Assembly: GCA_004297805.1 (NCBI GenBank)
Contig: SCTJ01000023.1
Coordinates: 1 to 33,698, forward strand
DNA from: Patescibacteria group bacterium
Lineage (GTDB): Bacteria > Patescibacteriota > Minisyncoccia > Moranbacterales > SCTJ01
Direction: 5' to 3'
Length of the DNA: 33,698 bases
Below the pieces are notes generated by a model. It did no database searches. It had not been told where the DNA came from and was given only the letters and a program-made list of their open reading frames with translations. A program made the position numbers and the translations under genes. Below, piece by piece: positions 14,410 to 21,189 of the stretch; the first letter of the stretch is position 1, and every line of letters begins with the position of its first letter.

Positions 14410-15627
14410 ATGGAATGCTCGCAGCGTACTAACAGCAAGCAGAAGGCAGGCGATTCCATTGCGGGAAAGATCCGAGGATACGTAGATAAGGCTATTATTA
14501 AATTCAATGTGCTAACTCTTATGATAGCGCTGTTCCTAGTCACCATGTTGCTGGTTTTGTTCGGGGCCCATTGGCTGGTGTATTTTTCACTCACCAGATT
14601 TTTTTCAATGACCGGCGCAGCGGAACGTTATTGGCTAATGTTCGGCTTGGCTGTATTGGCGGTGAGTTTTTTTTCGAGTTCTGCGCTGGCGCATTTTGCT
14701 AACAATTGGGCAACTCGCTCATTTTATTTCGCTTCCAGCACTTGGTTAGGCATACTGACCAATTTGGTTTTGACTTTCGGTATGGCGTGGATCGTAATAA
14801 TAATTGGCAAATCGCTGGCGTTTCAAATTTCGCTCCCATTTTTGGGTAGAAGCGCGATGCTGCTAGCCGTGTTGCTCTCGGGCTGGGGAATGTGGAATGC
14901 TTTTCATCCGCAAATTAAAAGAATAGAAGTTACTATCCCGAATTTGCCCGAGGCATGGAAGGGCAGACACATTGTGCAATTGTCAGATGTGCACATTGGG
15001 CATGTTCATGGACAGGAATTTTTGCAGAAGGTGGTAAGCATGACCAACGAACTGCAGCCCGATGCGGTGATGATCACTGGAGATCTATTTGATGGGATGG
15101 ACGGCCAGCTGAATTCACTGACGGGTCCTTTAATCAATCTCACAGCTCCTCACGGTGTCTACTTCATTACTGGAAATCACGAGACCTATCTAGGTGTCAA
15201 AAAGACCCTGGCGGTTTTGGAACAGTATCCACAAATTCAGATTCTCCAAGATCGACTAATTCGAGAAGACGGACTGCAGATAATAGGACTAGATTATCCG
15301 GAACGTGGGAGCACAAAGAATGTCGAGGCGTCGCTAGCTGGAATTTCAGACTTTTCCAAAACTGAACCGAGCATTTTGCTCCACCACTCTCCAACTGGGA
15401 TGGATGAGGCAAAGCAAAATGGAGTTGGCTTACAACTGTCGGGACACACCCATCGCGGTCAACTTTTCCCTTTCAACTTTATTACGGCGCTTATCTACCA
15501 TGGGTACGACGCGGGTCTGCACCAACAGGAAGGTTTCTCAGAATATACTTCAGTGGGCGTGGGAACCTGGGGTCCGCCCATGCGTACCAGTAGCCGTCCA
15601 GAAATAACCTTAATAGAGCTCCATTAA
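14410..15627 (+). CDS. Membrane-anchored calcineurin-like metallophosphoesterase
   Basis: ATG 14410 gives 405 residues (a TTG at 14401 adds three). Four membrane helices occupy ~residues 30-165. The C-terminal catalytic domain has all metallophosphoesterase blocks: SDVHIGH (Asp193, His195), GDLFDG (Asp225), GNHE (Asn256, His257), LHHSP, and GHTHRGQ (His346, His348), which bind two metal ions. The layout matches the YkuE/YaeI-like family; relatives act on phosphodiesters such as UDP-diacylglucosamine, but the substrate here is unknown. The stop codon sits in the loop of the terminator hairpin. Seen: complete active site; inferred: membrane-facing substrate. Confidence 0.88.
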   Translation: MECSQRTNSKQKAGDSIAGKIRGYVDKAIIKFNVLTLMIALFLVTMLLVLFGAHWLVYFSLTRFFSMTGAAERYWLMFGLAVLAVSFFSSSALAHFANNWATRSFYFASSTWLGILTNLVLTFGMAWIVIIIGKSLAFQISLPFLGRSAMLLAVLLSGWGMWNAFHPQIKRIEVTIPNLPEAWKGRHIVQLSDVHIGHVHGQEFLQKVVSMTNELQPDAVMITGDLFDGMDGQLNSLTGPLINLTAPHGVYFITGNHETYLGVKKTLAVLEQYPQIQILQDRLIREDGLQIIGLDYPERGSTKNVEASLAGISDFSKTEPSILLHHSPTGMDEAKQNGVGLQLSGHTHRGQLFPFNFITALIYHGYDAGLHQQEGFSEYTSVGVGTWGPPMRTSSRPEITLIELH

Positions 15628-15648
15628 ATTGGGAGCTTTATCGTTTTT
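15615..15648 (+). terminator. Terminator overlapping stop of phosphoesterase
   Basis: AGCTCC (15617-15622) pairs with GGAGCT (15632-15637), followed by TTTATCGTTTTT. TAA at 15625-15627 lies in the loop. Confidence 0.7.
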
Positions 15649-15703
15649 CCAAAATAATGTATACTAGTCGGTGCTCTACTTGTAATACATAGCGGAACAC
15701 TAT

Positions 15704-16039
15704 ATGAAAAATCCAATTACCAAGGTATTTGTGGCTTTAACCGGTGTTTTGGGCACGTTTGTGGCTGTCTTGTTTTTCAAGATGCAGCGGGATGAGGTGG
15801 CGCTGCAGAAGATTCAGGAAGCTTTAGCCACACAAGCGGACAATAATGCTCAGTCGTTAGAATTGCTGGCAACGCAAAAACAAATTCAGGATGCTAATCA
15901 GCAGAAGTTGGATAGGGTCGCTCAAGCCACGGTTGGTCAGAAAAGTGTAATCTCCACTCAAACGACCGTGATTCCAGGGAAAACTGTAAAACAAACCAAG
16001 CAGGTGCCGGTTACACAGCAGACCACGCGCTCATCCTAA
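15704..16039 (+). CDS. Small membrane-anchored coiled-coil protein of redox cluster
   Basis: Not recognised. 111 residues: one N-terminal membrane segment (KVFVALTGVLGTFVAVLFF), then a Gln/Ala-rich helix (QRDEVALQKIQEALATQADN ... QKQIQDANQQKLDRVAQ), and a Thr/Val/Lys tail (TTVIPGKTVKQTKQVPVTQQ). The tail resembles a stretch in the next protein. A TATACT at 15660-15665 is the likely -10, with a poor -35. It is the first gene of a four-gene unit that continues with apbE and the haem membrane protein, so it may be an accessory surface subunit. No flavin-attachment motif (Ser/Thr-Gly-Ala-Thr type) is visible. Confidence 0.7.
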   Translation: MKNPITKVFVALTGVLGTFVAVLFFKMQRDEVALQKIQEALATQADNNAQSLELLATQKQIQDANQQKLDRVAQATVGQKSVISTQTTVIPGKTVKQTKQVPVTQQTTRSS

Positions 16040-16058
16040 TTATTTTTTAATCAGCAGT

Positions 16059-16454
16059 ATGTATTCTCGACGTACAATTTTTTTCAGTATATTTTTGGTG
16101 AGCGCATTGACCGTAGGTATCGTCAAATTTTTGCCGCAGGGTCAGCGTATCAGGAGCTTGTTGATTAGCGTGGTATCAGCGGAGGATGAAGGAGAGGAGG
16201 AAGAAGAAGACGACGAGGATGAAGGTGGAGGCAGCCAAACAACGAGCAAAACTGAAATGAAGACCGTCACTACTTACGTTAAGCTGCCAGACCAGATAGT
16301 TAAAAAACAAATCGTGACGACCATCTATGACAGTGATGGCGATGGGGTATTTGATGATACGGATCCAACCCCAACCATTAATGATAATCTGATCGTGGAA
16401 GATAATAATCAAGATGGCATTGTCGATGCATACGAACAATATCAAAAAAAGTAA
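16059..16454 (+). CDS. Exported TSP3-repeat (calcium-binding-like) protein
   Basis: 131 residues. A signal peptide or anchor (TIFFSIFLVSALTVGIVKFL) is followed by a very acidic Glu/Asp run, a Thr/Val/Lys stretch (TVTTYVKLPDQIVKKQIVTT) and two Asp-rich loops, DSDGDGVFDDTDP and EDNNQDGIVDAYE. These match thrombospondin type 3 or dockerin-like calcium loops (DxDxDGxxD). The 3' end overlaps the apbE reading frame by 41 bases if apbE starts at 16414, suggesting translational coupling. Similar loops occur in the haem protein two genes on. Its role is unknown; surface location is inferred. Confidence 0.72.
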   Translation: MYSRRTIFFSIFLVSALTVGIVKFLPQGQRIRSLLISVVSAEDEGEEEEEDDEDEGGGSQTTSKTEMKTVTTYVKLPDQIVKKQIVTTIYDSDGDGVFDDTDPTPTINDNLIVEDNNQDGIVDAYEQYQKK

Positions 16455-17385
16455 TCGACCAGTTTATGGGCGAACGTTTCGAGTGATGGGAACTGATGTG
16501 ACGGCGGAGATCGTGCTGGATGAATTTGTGACACCGAAAATGGCCGAGCAGCATGTTGCGGAAGTCGAGAATATTTTTCGTCAGCATGAAACCATTTTTA
16601 GTCGATTTGACGAAAAGAGTGAGTTAACAAGAATCAATAGCCATTTGAATGAAAAAGTCCCAGTCTCATCGGCGATGCTAGAAGTGCTGGAGCTTTGTCA
16701 AAAATTTCACGAGCTGACCGAGGGATACTTCGATCCGAGGATAATCGGTAATCTGGAAAGGATTGGTTATGACCGTGATTTTCGTAGTCACGACCTGAGC
16801 ACTGAAACGGTTGGCCTGGCTGAACCAGAAATTATTCAAGGAAATTTGGCAGATGATCTAAAGATCGACAAACTGGCAGGAATGGTATTGGTCAAGAAGC
16901 GCATCGACACCACGGGGATTGTGAAAGGCTATACGGTTGACCAGGCGGCTGAATATCTACGGCGGAGCGAAGTCAAAAATTTTGTGGTTGACGCTGGCGG
17001 TGACATGCAGGCGTCCGGAAGAAACGCGGATGGACAACTCTGGGGTATTGGCATTGAGGGCCTAGCGGGTGATGCAGTGGCACTGAAATTACAGGACGAA
17101 GGAATTGCCACTTCAGGGATTAGTCGTAAACGTTGGACAGTGGGCAATCAGAAAGTGCATCATCTGATTAATCCCAAGGATCCAGGCTCGTTCTCACATA
17201 ATCTCAAGACAGTCACGGTCATTGCCGAAAAAACAGTGGAAGCGGACGGACGAGCCAAGGCGCTGTTTCTCATGGGGAAAGAAAATGGCCTCAAATTTGC
17301 CGAAGCAAACGATATTAAAGGGCTTTTTTTGGATTATCAAAACAATGTTTATGTCTCCCAATCGATCAAAGAAAATATGGTTTAG
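16414..17385 (+). CDS. apbE: FAD:protein FMN transferase
   Basis: Up to 323 residues; a second in-frame ATG at 16426 is equally plausible, and neither has a good SD. ApbE blocks are visible: FRVMGTDVTAEIV, FSRFDEKSELTRIN, GYFDPRI, DTTGIVKGYTVD (metal/FAD site, Asp165), VDAGGDMQASG and HHLINPKD. ApbE moves FMN from FAD onto Thr or Ser of exported redox proteins in a Mg2+-dependent reaction. No lipobox or signal peptide is seen, although family members usually act outside the membrane, so its location is open. It overlaps the upstream TSP3 gene and the downstream haem gene, forming a tight operon. No flavinylation target motif was found among the neighbours. Confidence 0.88.
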   Translation: MALSMHTNNIKKSNRPVYGRTFRVMGTDVTAEIVLDEFVTPKMAEQHVAEVENIFRQHETIFSRFDEKSELTRINSHLNEKVPVSSAMLEVLELCQKFHELTEGYFDPRIIGNLERIGYDRDFRSHDLSTETVGLAEPEIIQGNLADDLKIDKLAGMVLVKKRIDTTGIVKGYTVDQAAEYLRRSEVKNFVVDAGGDMQASGRNADGQLWGIGIEGLAGDAVALKLQDEGIATSGISRKRWTVGNQKVHHLINPKDPGSFSHNLKTVTVIAEKTVEADGRAKALFLMGKENGLKFAEANDIKGLFLDYQNNVYVSQSIKENMV

Positions 17386-18313
17386 TCTGGCTGGCTTCTT
17401 GATCCTGGCGTTGTTGGCCGGAGGCCTATTGGCAATGCAGTCAGATCCAGGAAAGGCAACCGAAGTCCAGTTGACCCAGGTTGACTATCAAAAGGGTACG
17501 ATTATAGACTCGGACTTTGATGGCCTGACTGACCAAGGAGAAGTGCAATTATTTGGCACCGATCCGAAAAGTGTGGATACCGATGGCGATGGTTTTTCGG
17601 ATGGAGTGGAACAATTGCGCGGAACCAATCCCAACGATTCGAGTGATCCAATTTTGCCAATGAATGGTGCAGAGCTGGCGTCTAGCTTCTCCAACGAAAC
17701 GCCCTGGGTGTGGTATCTCACTCGCTCGGCGGCTCTCATGGGCTTTGTTTTTCTATGGCTGACGGTGTTTTTGGGACTAGCGATTCGCAACCCACTGCTC
17801 AAAAAAATTATCGAGCCAGTCTATAGTTTTGATTTTCATTGTTTCTTGGCCAGCGCTGCACTCTTTTGGGCACTCATTCATAGCGGAAGCCTACTTTGGG
17901 AAAAAGTTTTTCCAATGGGTATCAAAGACATAGTGGTTCCCTTCTTTTTTCGTTATCCCCGCTTTGTATTCAACGGTGTCGACTATTTAGCCCTGGGGAT
18001 TGTGGCTTTATATTTGATGGTGATATTGGTGGTTACTTCCTATGCCCGTTGCTGGATGAGTCAGCGCTTCTGGCGCGTACTGCACTTTTTGAATCCGTTG
18101 GCTTTTCTTTTCGTGGTAGCTCACGGCGTGATGATCGGGACTGACTTGCAGGCCAATATTCCGCGTCTGATTTTTCTGGCGGCTTCTGGACTATTAATAT
18201 TACTAGCGTTACCTAATATTTGGATGGGCATACGCAGCTTGTTCGGCGCAGCTCTACTTGGCGATGAACCTGGGGAGGAAGGGCAGACCTGTGAGCCATC
18301 GACAAGGGACTAA
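17345..18313 (+). CDS. Ferric-reductase-like haem membrane protein with TSP3 repeats
   Basis: ATG 17345 gives 322 residues and overlaps apbE by 41 bases. After a first membrane segment (IWFSLAGFLILALLAGGLLA) come two calcium-type loops, DSDFDGLTDQGE and DTDGDGFSDGVE. The C-terminal part has about six helices with His165-x13-His179 and His247-x12-His260. That spacing is the bis-haem pattern of the ferric reductase/NOX/YedZ superfamily. No FAD or NAD domain follows, so, like YedZ, it could be only the membrane electron conduit. ApbE next door suggests a flavinylated partner. Fusion of TSP3 loops to such a domain is unusual. Confidence 0.82.
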   Translation: MFMSPNRSKKIWFSLAGFLILALLAGGLLAMQSDPGKATEVQLTQVDYQKGTIIDSDFDGLTDQGEVQLFGTDPKSVDTDGDGFSDGVEQLRGTNPNDSSDPILPMNGAELASSFSNETPWVWYLTRSAALMGFVFLWLTVFLGLAIRNPLLKKIIEPVYSFDFHCFLASAALFWALIHSGSLLWEKVFPMGIKDIVVPFFFRYPRFVFNGVDYLALGIVALYLMVILVVTSYARCWMSQRFWRVLHFLNPLAFLFVVAHGVMIGTDLQANIPRLIFLAASGLLILLALPNIWMGIRSLFGAALLGDEPGEEGQTCEPSTRD

Positions 18314-18327
18314 AAGTGTGCTATAAT
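18299..18327 (+). promoter_or_regulatory. Promoter of TsaB-like gene
   Basis: TCGACA (18299-18304), 17-base spacer, TATAAT (18322-18327). It starts inside the end of the haem-protein gene. The RNA start is predicted near 18334. Confidence 0.7.
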
Positions 18328-18340
18328 TGAAGATAATGGA

Positions 18341-18408
18341 AACGGGCTCGCCTCGATGAGACGAGGGAGAAGTTTGAGTCGAAGCGGGTGCAGCCCGTTT
18401 TTTGTTTT
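18341..18408 (+). ncRNA. Structured leader with terminator (candidate attenuator or riboswitch-like RNA)
   Basis: AACGGGCT (18341-18348) is exactly complementary to AGCCCGTT (18392-18399), closing a loop with an inner stem CCTCG-ATGAGA-CGAGG (18351-18366). A competing local hairpin AAGCGGG-TGCAG-CCCGTTT (18382-18400) uses the same 3' bases. Both end at TTTTTTGTTTT. The gene starts 11 bases later. No known riboswitch class was recognised. Confidence 0.6.
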
Positions 18409-18418
18409 GTTCAGGCCA

Positions 18419-18688
18419 ATGCACATTACGATTTATCTCAAAACTGGCGAAATCACCCTGGAACTGCGGTCTGGCAAAAAGATCGTGGATCGAGTTATAT
18501 TCCCGGAAGATCGGAGCGTTTCTGAACAGCTGCTGCCACAGCTGGATAAGTTGCTAAAAAAGAATAAGTTGGAGGCGCAAGATGTCGAGAAATTTGCCTT
18601 GCAATCTGAGATTCCAGAATCATATACGACTTATAGAGTTGCTAAGGCGATAGTTGAAGGAATCAACATCGCCAAAAGATTAAGCTGA
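18419..18688 (+). CDS. Small TsaB-like protein
   Basis: 89 residues from ATG 18419, which comes after the leader terminator. The sequence reads like the N-terminal part of TsaB: MHITIYLKTGEITLELRSGK, then SEQLLPQLDKLLKKNKLEAQ-DVEKFAL and ESYTTYRVAKAIVEGINIAK, matching the TsaB pattern of Leu-Pro-x-Leu/Ile-Asp and a final helix (usually GPGSFTGLRIGVATAKGLA). The Gly-rich loop of true TsaB is replaced by SEIPESYTTYR. TsaB supports threonylcarbamoylation of tRNA A37. The protein is less than half of usual TsaB length, so it may be a reduced scaffold or have another role. Terminator follows. Confidence 0.55.
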   Translation: MHITIYLKTGEITLELRSGKKIVDRVIFPEDRSVSEQLLPQLDKLLKKNKLEAQDVEKFALQSEIPESYTTYRVAKAIVEGINIAKRLS

Positions 18689-18702
18689 TTACTTGTTGAG
18701 AG

Positions 18703-18729
18703 AGCGAAGGCTAGTCCTTCGCTTTTTTT
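18703..18729 (+). terminator. Terminator between convergent genes
   Basis: AGCGAAGG/CCTTCGCT with loop CTAGT, then seven T. The stop codon of the minus-strand recombinase (18711-18713) lies in the loop. The T-run exists only on the plus side. Confidence 0.9.
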
Positions 18730-19640
18730 GATCGTCGGCTGTGGAAGGCTTGGTGCACTTCGCGCAGTTGTTGATTGGTGACGTGAGTGTAAATTTGAGT
18801 GGTGGTGATGGAAGAATGACCCAACATGGCTTGGACGCTGCGAATGTCTGCGCCGTTGACCAAGAGGTCGGTAGCAAAGCTGTGGCGCAAGGTGTGCGGA
18901 TGGACATCTTTGACGAGTCCAGCTTTGGCGGCATAATACTTCACGATTCTTTGCACGCTGCGGGGCGTGAGGCGCAGACCCTTGGTGGAGTGGAGCTGCT
19001 GGGTGTTGCGGGGAATGCGGACAAAGAGGGCGGGATCAATGTCATTCCGTTTCCTGAGATAATCTTCAATGGCCTGCTTGGCGGTGCCGGAGATGAAAAC
19101 GACTCGGACTTTTCCTCCTTTACCGCGAACACTGAATTCTTGGGTTTTGAGATTAAGTTGATCGCGGTTGATACTAGTCAGTTCAGAAACGCGGAGGCCG
19201 GCCGAAAATAACATTTCCAGCACTGCCCGATCGCGGAGGGCTCTGAGGCTAGTGCCGGAGGCACTTTCGAGCAAGCGGTCAAGTTCTCCGGCGTCGAGAA
19301 ATTCGACAGTATAAGTGGGGTTTTTGCCCACTTCCAGCTTTTCAGCCTGGAGGCTTGGAACGTCACGTTTGGCCAGGTATTTGAGGAAGTTACGCAGGGC
19401 AATAATATGGTAATTTTGAGTGACTCGACTGAGAGGCTTGCCATTTTCCTCTCCCAGGCGGTTTAGGAGCAGGCGGAAGCGGCGGACGGACTCGGCGGTA
19501 ATATCCTCAGGGCGCTTGGCCGGGGCCATGGTCAAAAACCGCTCAAGGTAATGGCGGTAGTTTTCAATAGTTTTCTTGGAGCGGTTGCGTTCGATCTCCA
19601 AATAGTCTAAAAATTCCTGGACGAGTGATTTTGTATCCAT
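18711..19640 (-). CDS. xerC/xerD-like: Xer-type tyrosine recombinase
   Basis: 309 residues, typical for XerC/XerD. The N-terminal SAM-like core-binding domain (LVQEFLDYLEIERNRSKKTI) is followed by the catalytic domain with all six residues: Arg150 (SAGLRVSEL), Lys174 (GKGGKVR), His249 and Arg252 (HTLRHSFATDLL), His275 (LGHSS) and Tyr284 (QIYTHV). It would resolve chromosome dimers at dif; an integrase of a mobile element is possible but no element ends are seen nearby. AAGGA lies 7-8 bases before the ATG. A dif site could not be identified by eye. It diverges from the LysM-CHAP gene. Confidence 0.93.
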   Translation of the reverse strand: MDTKSLVQEFLDYLEIERNRSKKTIENYRHYLERFLTMAPAKRPEDITAESVRRFRLLLNRLGEENGKPLSRVTQNYHIIALRNFLKYLAKRDVPSLQAEKLEVGKNPTYTVEFLDAGELDRLLESASGTSLRALRDRAVLEMLFSAGLRVSELTSINRDQLNLKTQEFSVRGKGGKVRVVFISGTAKQAIEDYLRKRNDIDPALFVRIPRNTQQLHSTKGLRLTPRSVQRIVKYYAAKAGLVKDVHPHTLRHSFATDLLVNGADIRSVQAMLGHSSITTTQIYTHVTNQQLREVHQAFHSRRSKKAKD

Positions 19641-19738
19641 ATTTTTTCCTTCCGTCCTTCATTGTACTCAAAGCTGGGCCAAAAAGGAAATGGCCAGGGA
19701 AAAGGGCCAGGGACGATTGTGATGGGATGGCTCTTTTA

Positions 19739-19762
19739 AGCCAAAAAATCATGATTTTGGCT
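19739..19762 (+). promoter_or_regulatory. Inverted repeat upstream of LysM-CHAP promoter
   Basis: AGCCAAAA and TTTTGGCT, perfect 8-base arms with an 8-base centre, end 10 bases before the -35 box. The spacer with the divergent recombinase also holds a direct repeat GGCCAGGGA (19692 and 19705). An operator is possible. Confidence 0.45.
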
Positions 19763-19771
19763 GAAAACCGG

Positions 19772-19800
19772 TTGACAGGCGAGGCCCCAAGGCGTATACT
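19772..19800 (+). promoter_or_regulatory. Promoter of LysM-CHAP gene
   Basis: TTGACA (19772-19777), 17-base spacer, TATACT (19795-19800). The RNA start is predicted near 19807. Confidence 0.8.
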
Positions 19801-19824
19801 ACGGCGGTATTAAAAAGTAGGGTT

Positions 19825-21105
19825 TTGATTAATGGAACGGGCGGGAGCTGTTCTTTTTTGTTCCCCTTCCTAGGTCAAGACCAAACTGAAAGGATCGATT
19901 CTATTAGTGAAAAATTACGGAAACTGCTTCGGGCAGTCATCCCAACAAGTGAAGCCATCGAACGATTCAAACTACGTATCTACACGCAGCAGCGGACAGT
20001 TGTCGAATTCATTAAACGACACCAAACCGTCAAGCTGATTCATCTTCTTCGTAACTACTCAGCCATGGCAGTAGTTGTTTCCAGTTCCTTGCTGGTTTCG
20101 GCCACTAATGTGGCGGCTGATAAGGGTGGGGACAGCTTTGCGTTCGGTTATTGGGGTCCAGATTCAGAAAGTACCTTTACCCAGAAGACCGAGGGACGTG
20201 GATCAATGCTAATGTCTAAGCCACGTGATTTGGCTTTGGCACCCGTGCCAATGGCTAGCTCAGCGGTCAACCCGAGTGAGGAAGCGGATGACTCGTTTTT
20301 AAGCGCGGCTTCTTCTCAGCCGGGAGGGTTAGTGTACAGCTCTAGTGTGTCCCTCAAAGATCCGGAGGAGGATGGCGGCGTTAAGGTCTATGAGGTGAGA
20401 CAGGGTGATACGGTTAGCTCAATCGCCGCGGCCAATAAAATTACGATCAACACGATCTTGTGGGCTAACGATATTGAAAATGTGGATTCAATCATGCCCG
20501 GGGACAAGATTTTCATTTTGCCGGTGGCGGGACTTAACTATAAAGTCAAAAGTGGTGATAATATTGATTCAATTGCCTCGAGTTTCAAGGCTAATCGGGA
20601 AAAGATAATTTCTTTCAATGACTTGCCGGCCGATGGTCGACTGGAAGCCGGTCAGGAGATTATTATTCCGGATGGGAGAAAAGAGGTGCCTAGTCAAACG
20701 ACGACTGCAGCGCCTCTGATTGCGCGACGTCAATACACCAATGCGTCAGGTGGGGCGCCAACTATTTCCGGTTGGAAAAAATTAGAGGGCAAAGCCGGTT
20801 CTGGACACAGATTTCCTTATGGCTACTGCACTTGGTATGTAGCCCAGCGACGATTTGTGCCCTGGGGTGGCAATGCTGGAACATGGTTGTATCATGCCAA
20901 GTCTTTAGGCTACAAGACGGGCAAAACTCCTCAAGTGGGTGCTATTATGGTTTCCTCGGAATCTTGGTGGGGGCATGTGGCAGTGGTGGAAAGTGTCAGT
21001 GGTGATTCTTTCACGGTTTCTGAGATGAACTACAAGGGCTTTGCCAAGAAAAGTACTCGGGTAGTTTCCAAAGGCAACCGGGTCATTAAGGGTTTCATTT
21101 ACTAA
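19825..21105 (+). CDS. Secreted LysM-CHAP peptidoglycan hydrolase, start uncertain
   Basis: The frame opens at TTG 19825, but that start lies on the leader hairpin. No ATG occurs before codon 81. An AAAGGA at 19888-19893 followed by ATC (19894) or ATT (19903) suggests a rare start near 19900. A membrane or signal segment lies at ~80-95 (MAVVVSSSLLVSATNVAA). Two LysM repeats follow (YEVRQGDTVSSIAAANKIT and YKVKSGDNIDSIASSFKA), then a CHAP domain with catalytic Cys (GYCTWYVAQR) and His (WGHVAVVES). LysM binds glycan; CHAP cuts peptide cross-links. Daughter-cell separation or wall remodelling outside the membrane is likely. Terminator at 21129. Confidence 0.88.
   Translation: MINGTGGSCSFLFPFLGQDQTERIDSISEKLRKLLRAVIPTSEAIERFKLRIYTQQRTVVEFIKRHQTVKLIHLLRNYSAMAVVVSSSLLVSATNVAADKGGDSFAFGYWGPDSESTFTQKTEGRGSMLMSKPRDLALAPVPMASSAVNPSEEADDSFLSAASSQPGGLVYSSSVSLKDPEEDGGVKVYEVRQGDTVSSIAAANKITINTILWANDIENVDSIMPGDKIFILPVAGLNYKVKSGDNIDSIASSFKANREKIISFNDLPADGRLEAGQEIIIPDGRKEVPSQTTTAAPLIARRQYTNASGGAPTISGWKKLEGKAGSGHRFPYGYCTWYVAQRRFVPWGGNAGTWLYHAKSLGYKTGKTPQVGAIMVSSESWWGHVAVVESVSGDSFTVSEMNYKGFAKKSTRVVSKGNRVIKGFIY
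19835..19859 (+). terminator. Promoter-proximal terminator / attenuator
   Basis: GAACGG (19835-19840) pairs with CTGTTC (19848-19853, one G-U pair), followed by TTTTTTG. It lies about 28 bases after the predicted RNA start. Reading from the TTG at 19825 would translate through it, so the real start is probably downstream. Confidence 0.6.
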
Positions 21106-21128
21106 GCTATATTAGCGATCTATTTTAG

Positions 21129-21153
21129 GTCCTGCCCAGTCGGCGGGACTTTT
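21129..21153 (+). terminator. Intrinsic terminator after LysM-CHAP gene
   Basis: GTCCTGCC pairs with GGCGGGAC (one G-U pair) around CAGTC, then TTTT. Confidence 0.8.
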
Positions 21154-21155
21154 GC

Positions 21156-21183
21156 TTGTATATTTTTCCTGTTCCCCTAAAAT
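21156..21183 (+). promoter_or_regulatory. Promoter of leaderless dedA-like gene
   Basis: TTGTAT (21156-21161), 16-base spacer, TAAAAT (21178-21183). The RNA start would fall at the ATG itself (21190). Confidence 0.5.
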
Positions 21184-21189
21184 GAATCT

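Noticed and set aside
18711-19640. Integrase of a mobile element targeting the nearby DNA
   Set aside because: No tRNA, attachment repeats or cargo lie next to it, and length and motifs fit a housekeeping Xer protein; an integrase role is not excluded but unsupported.
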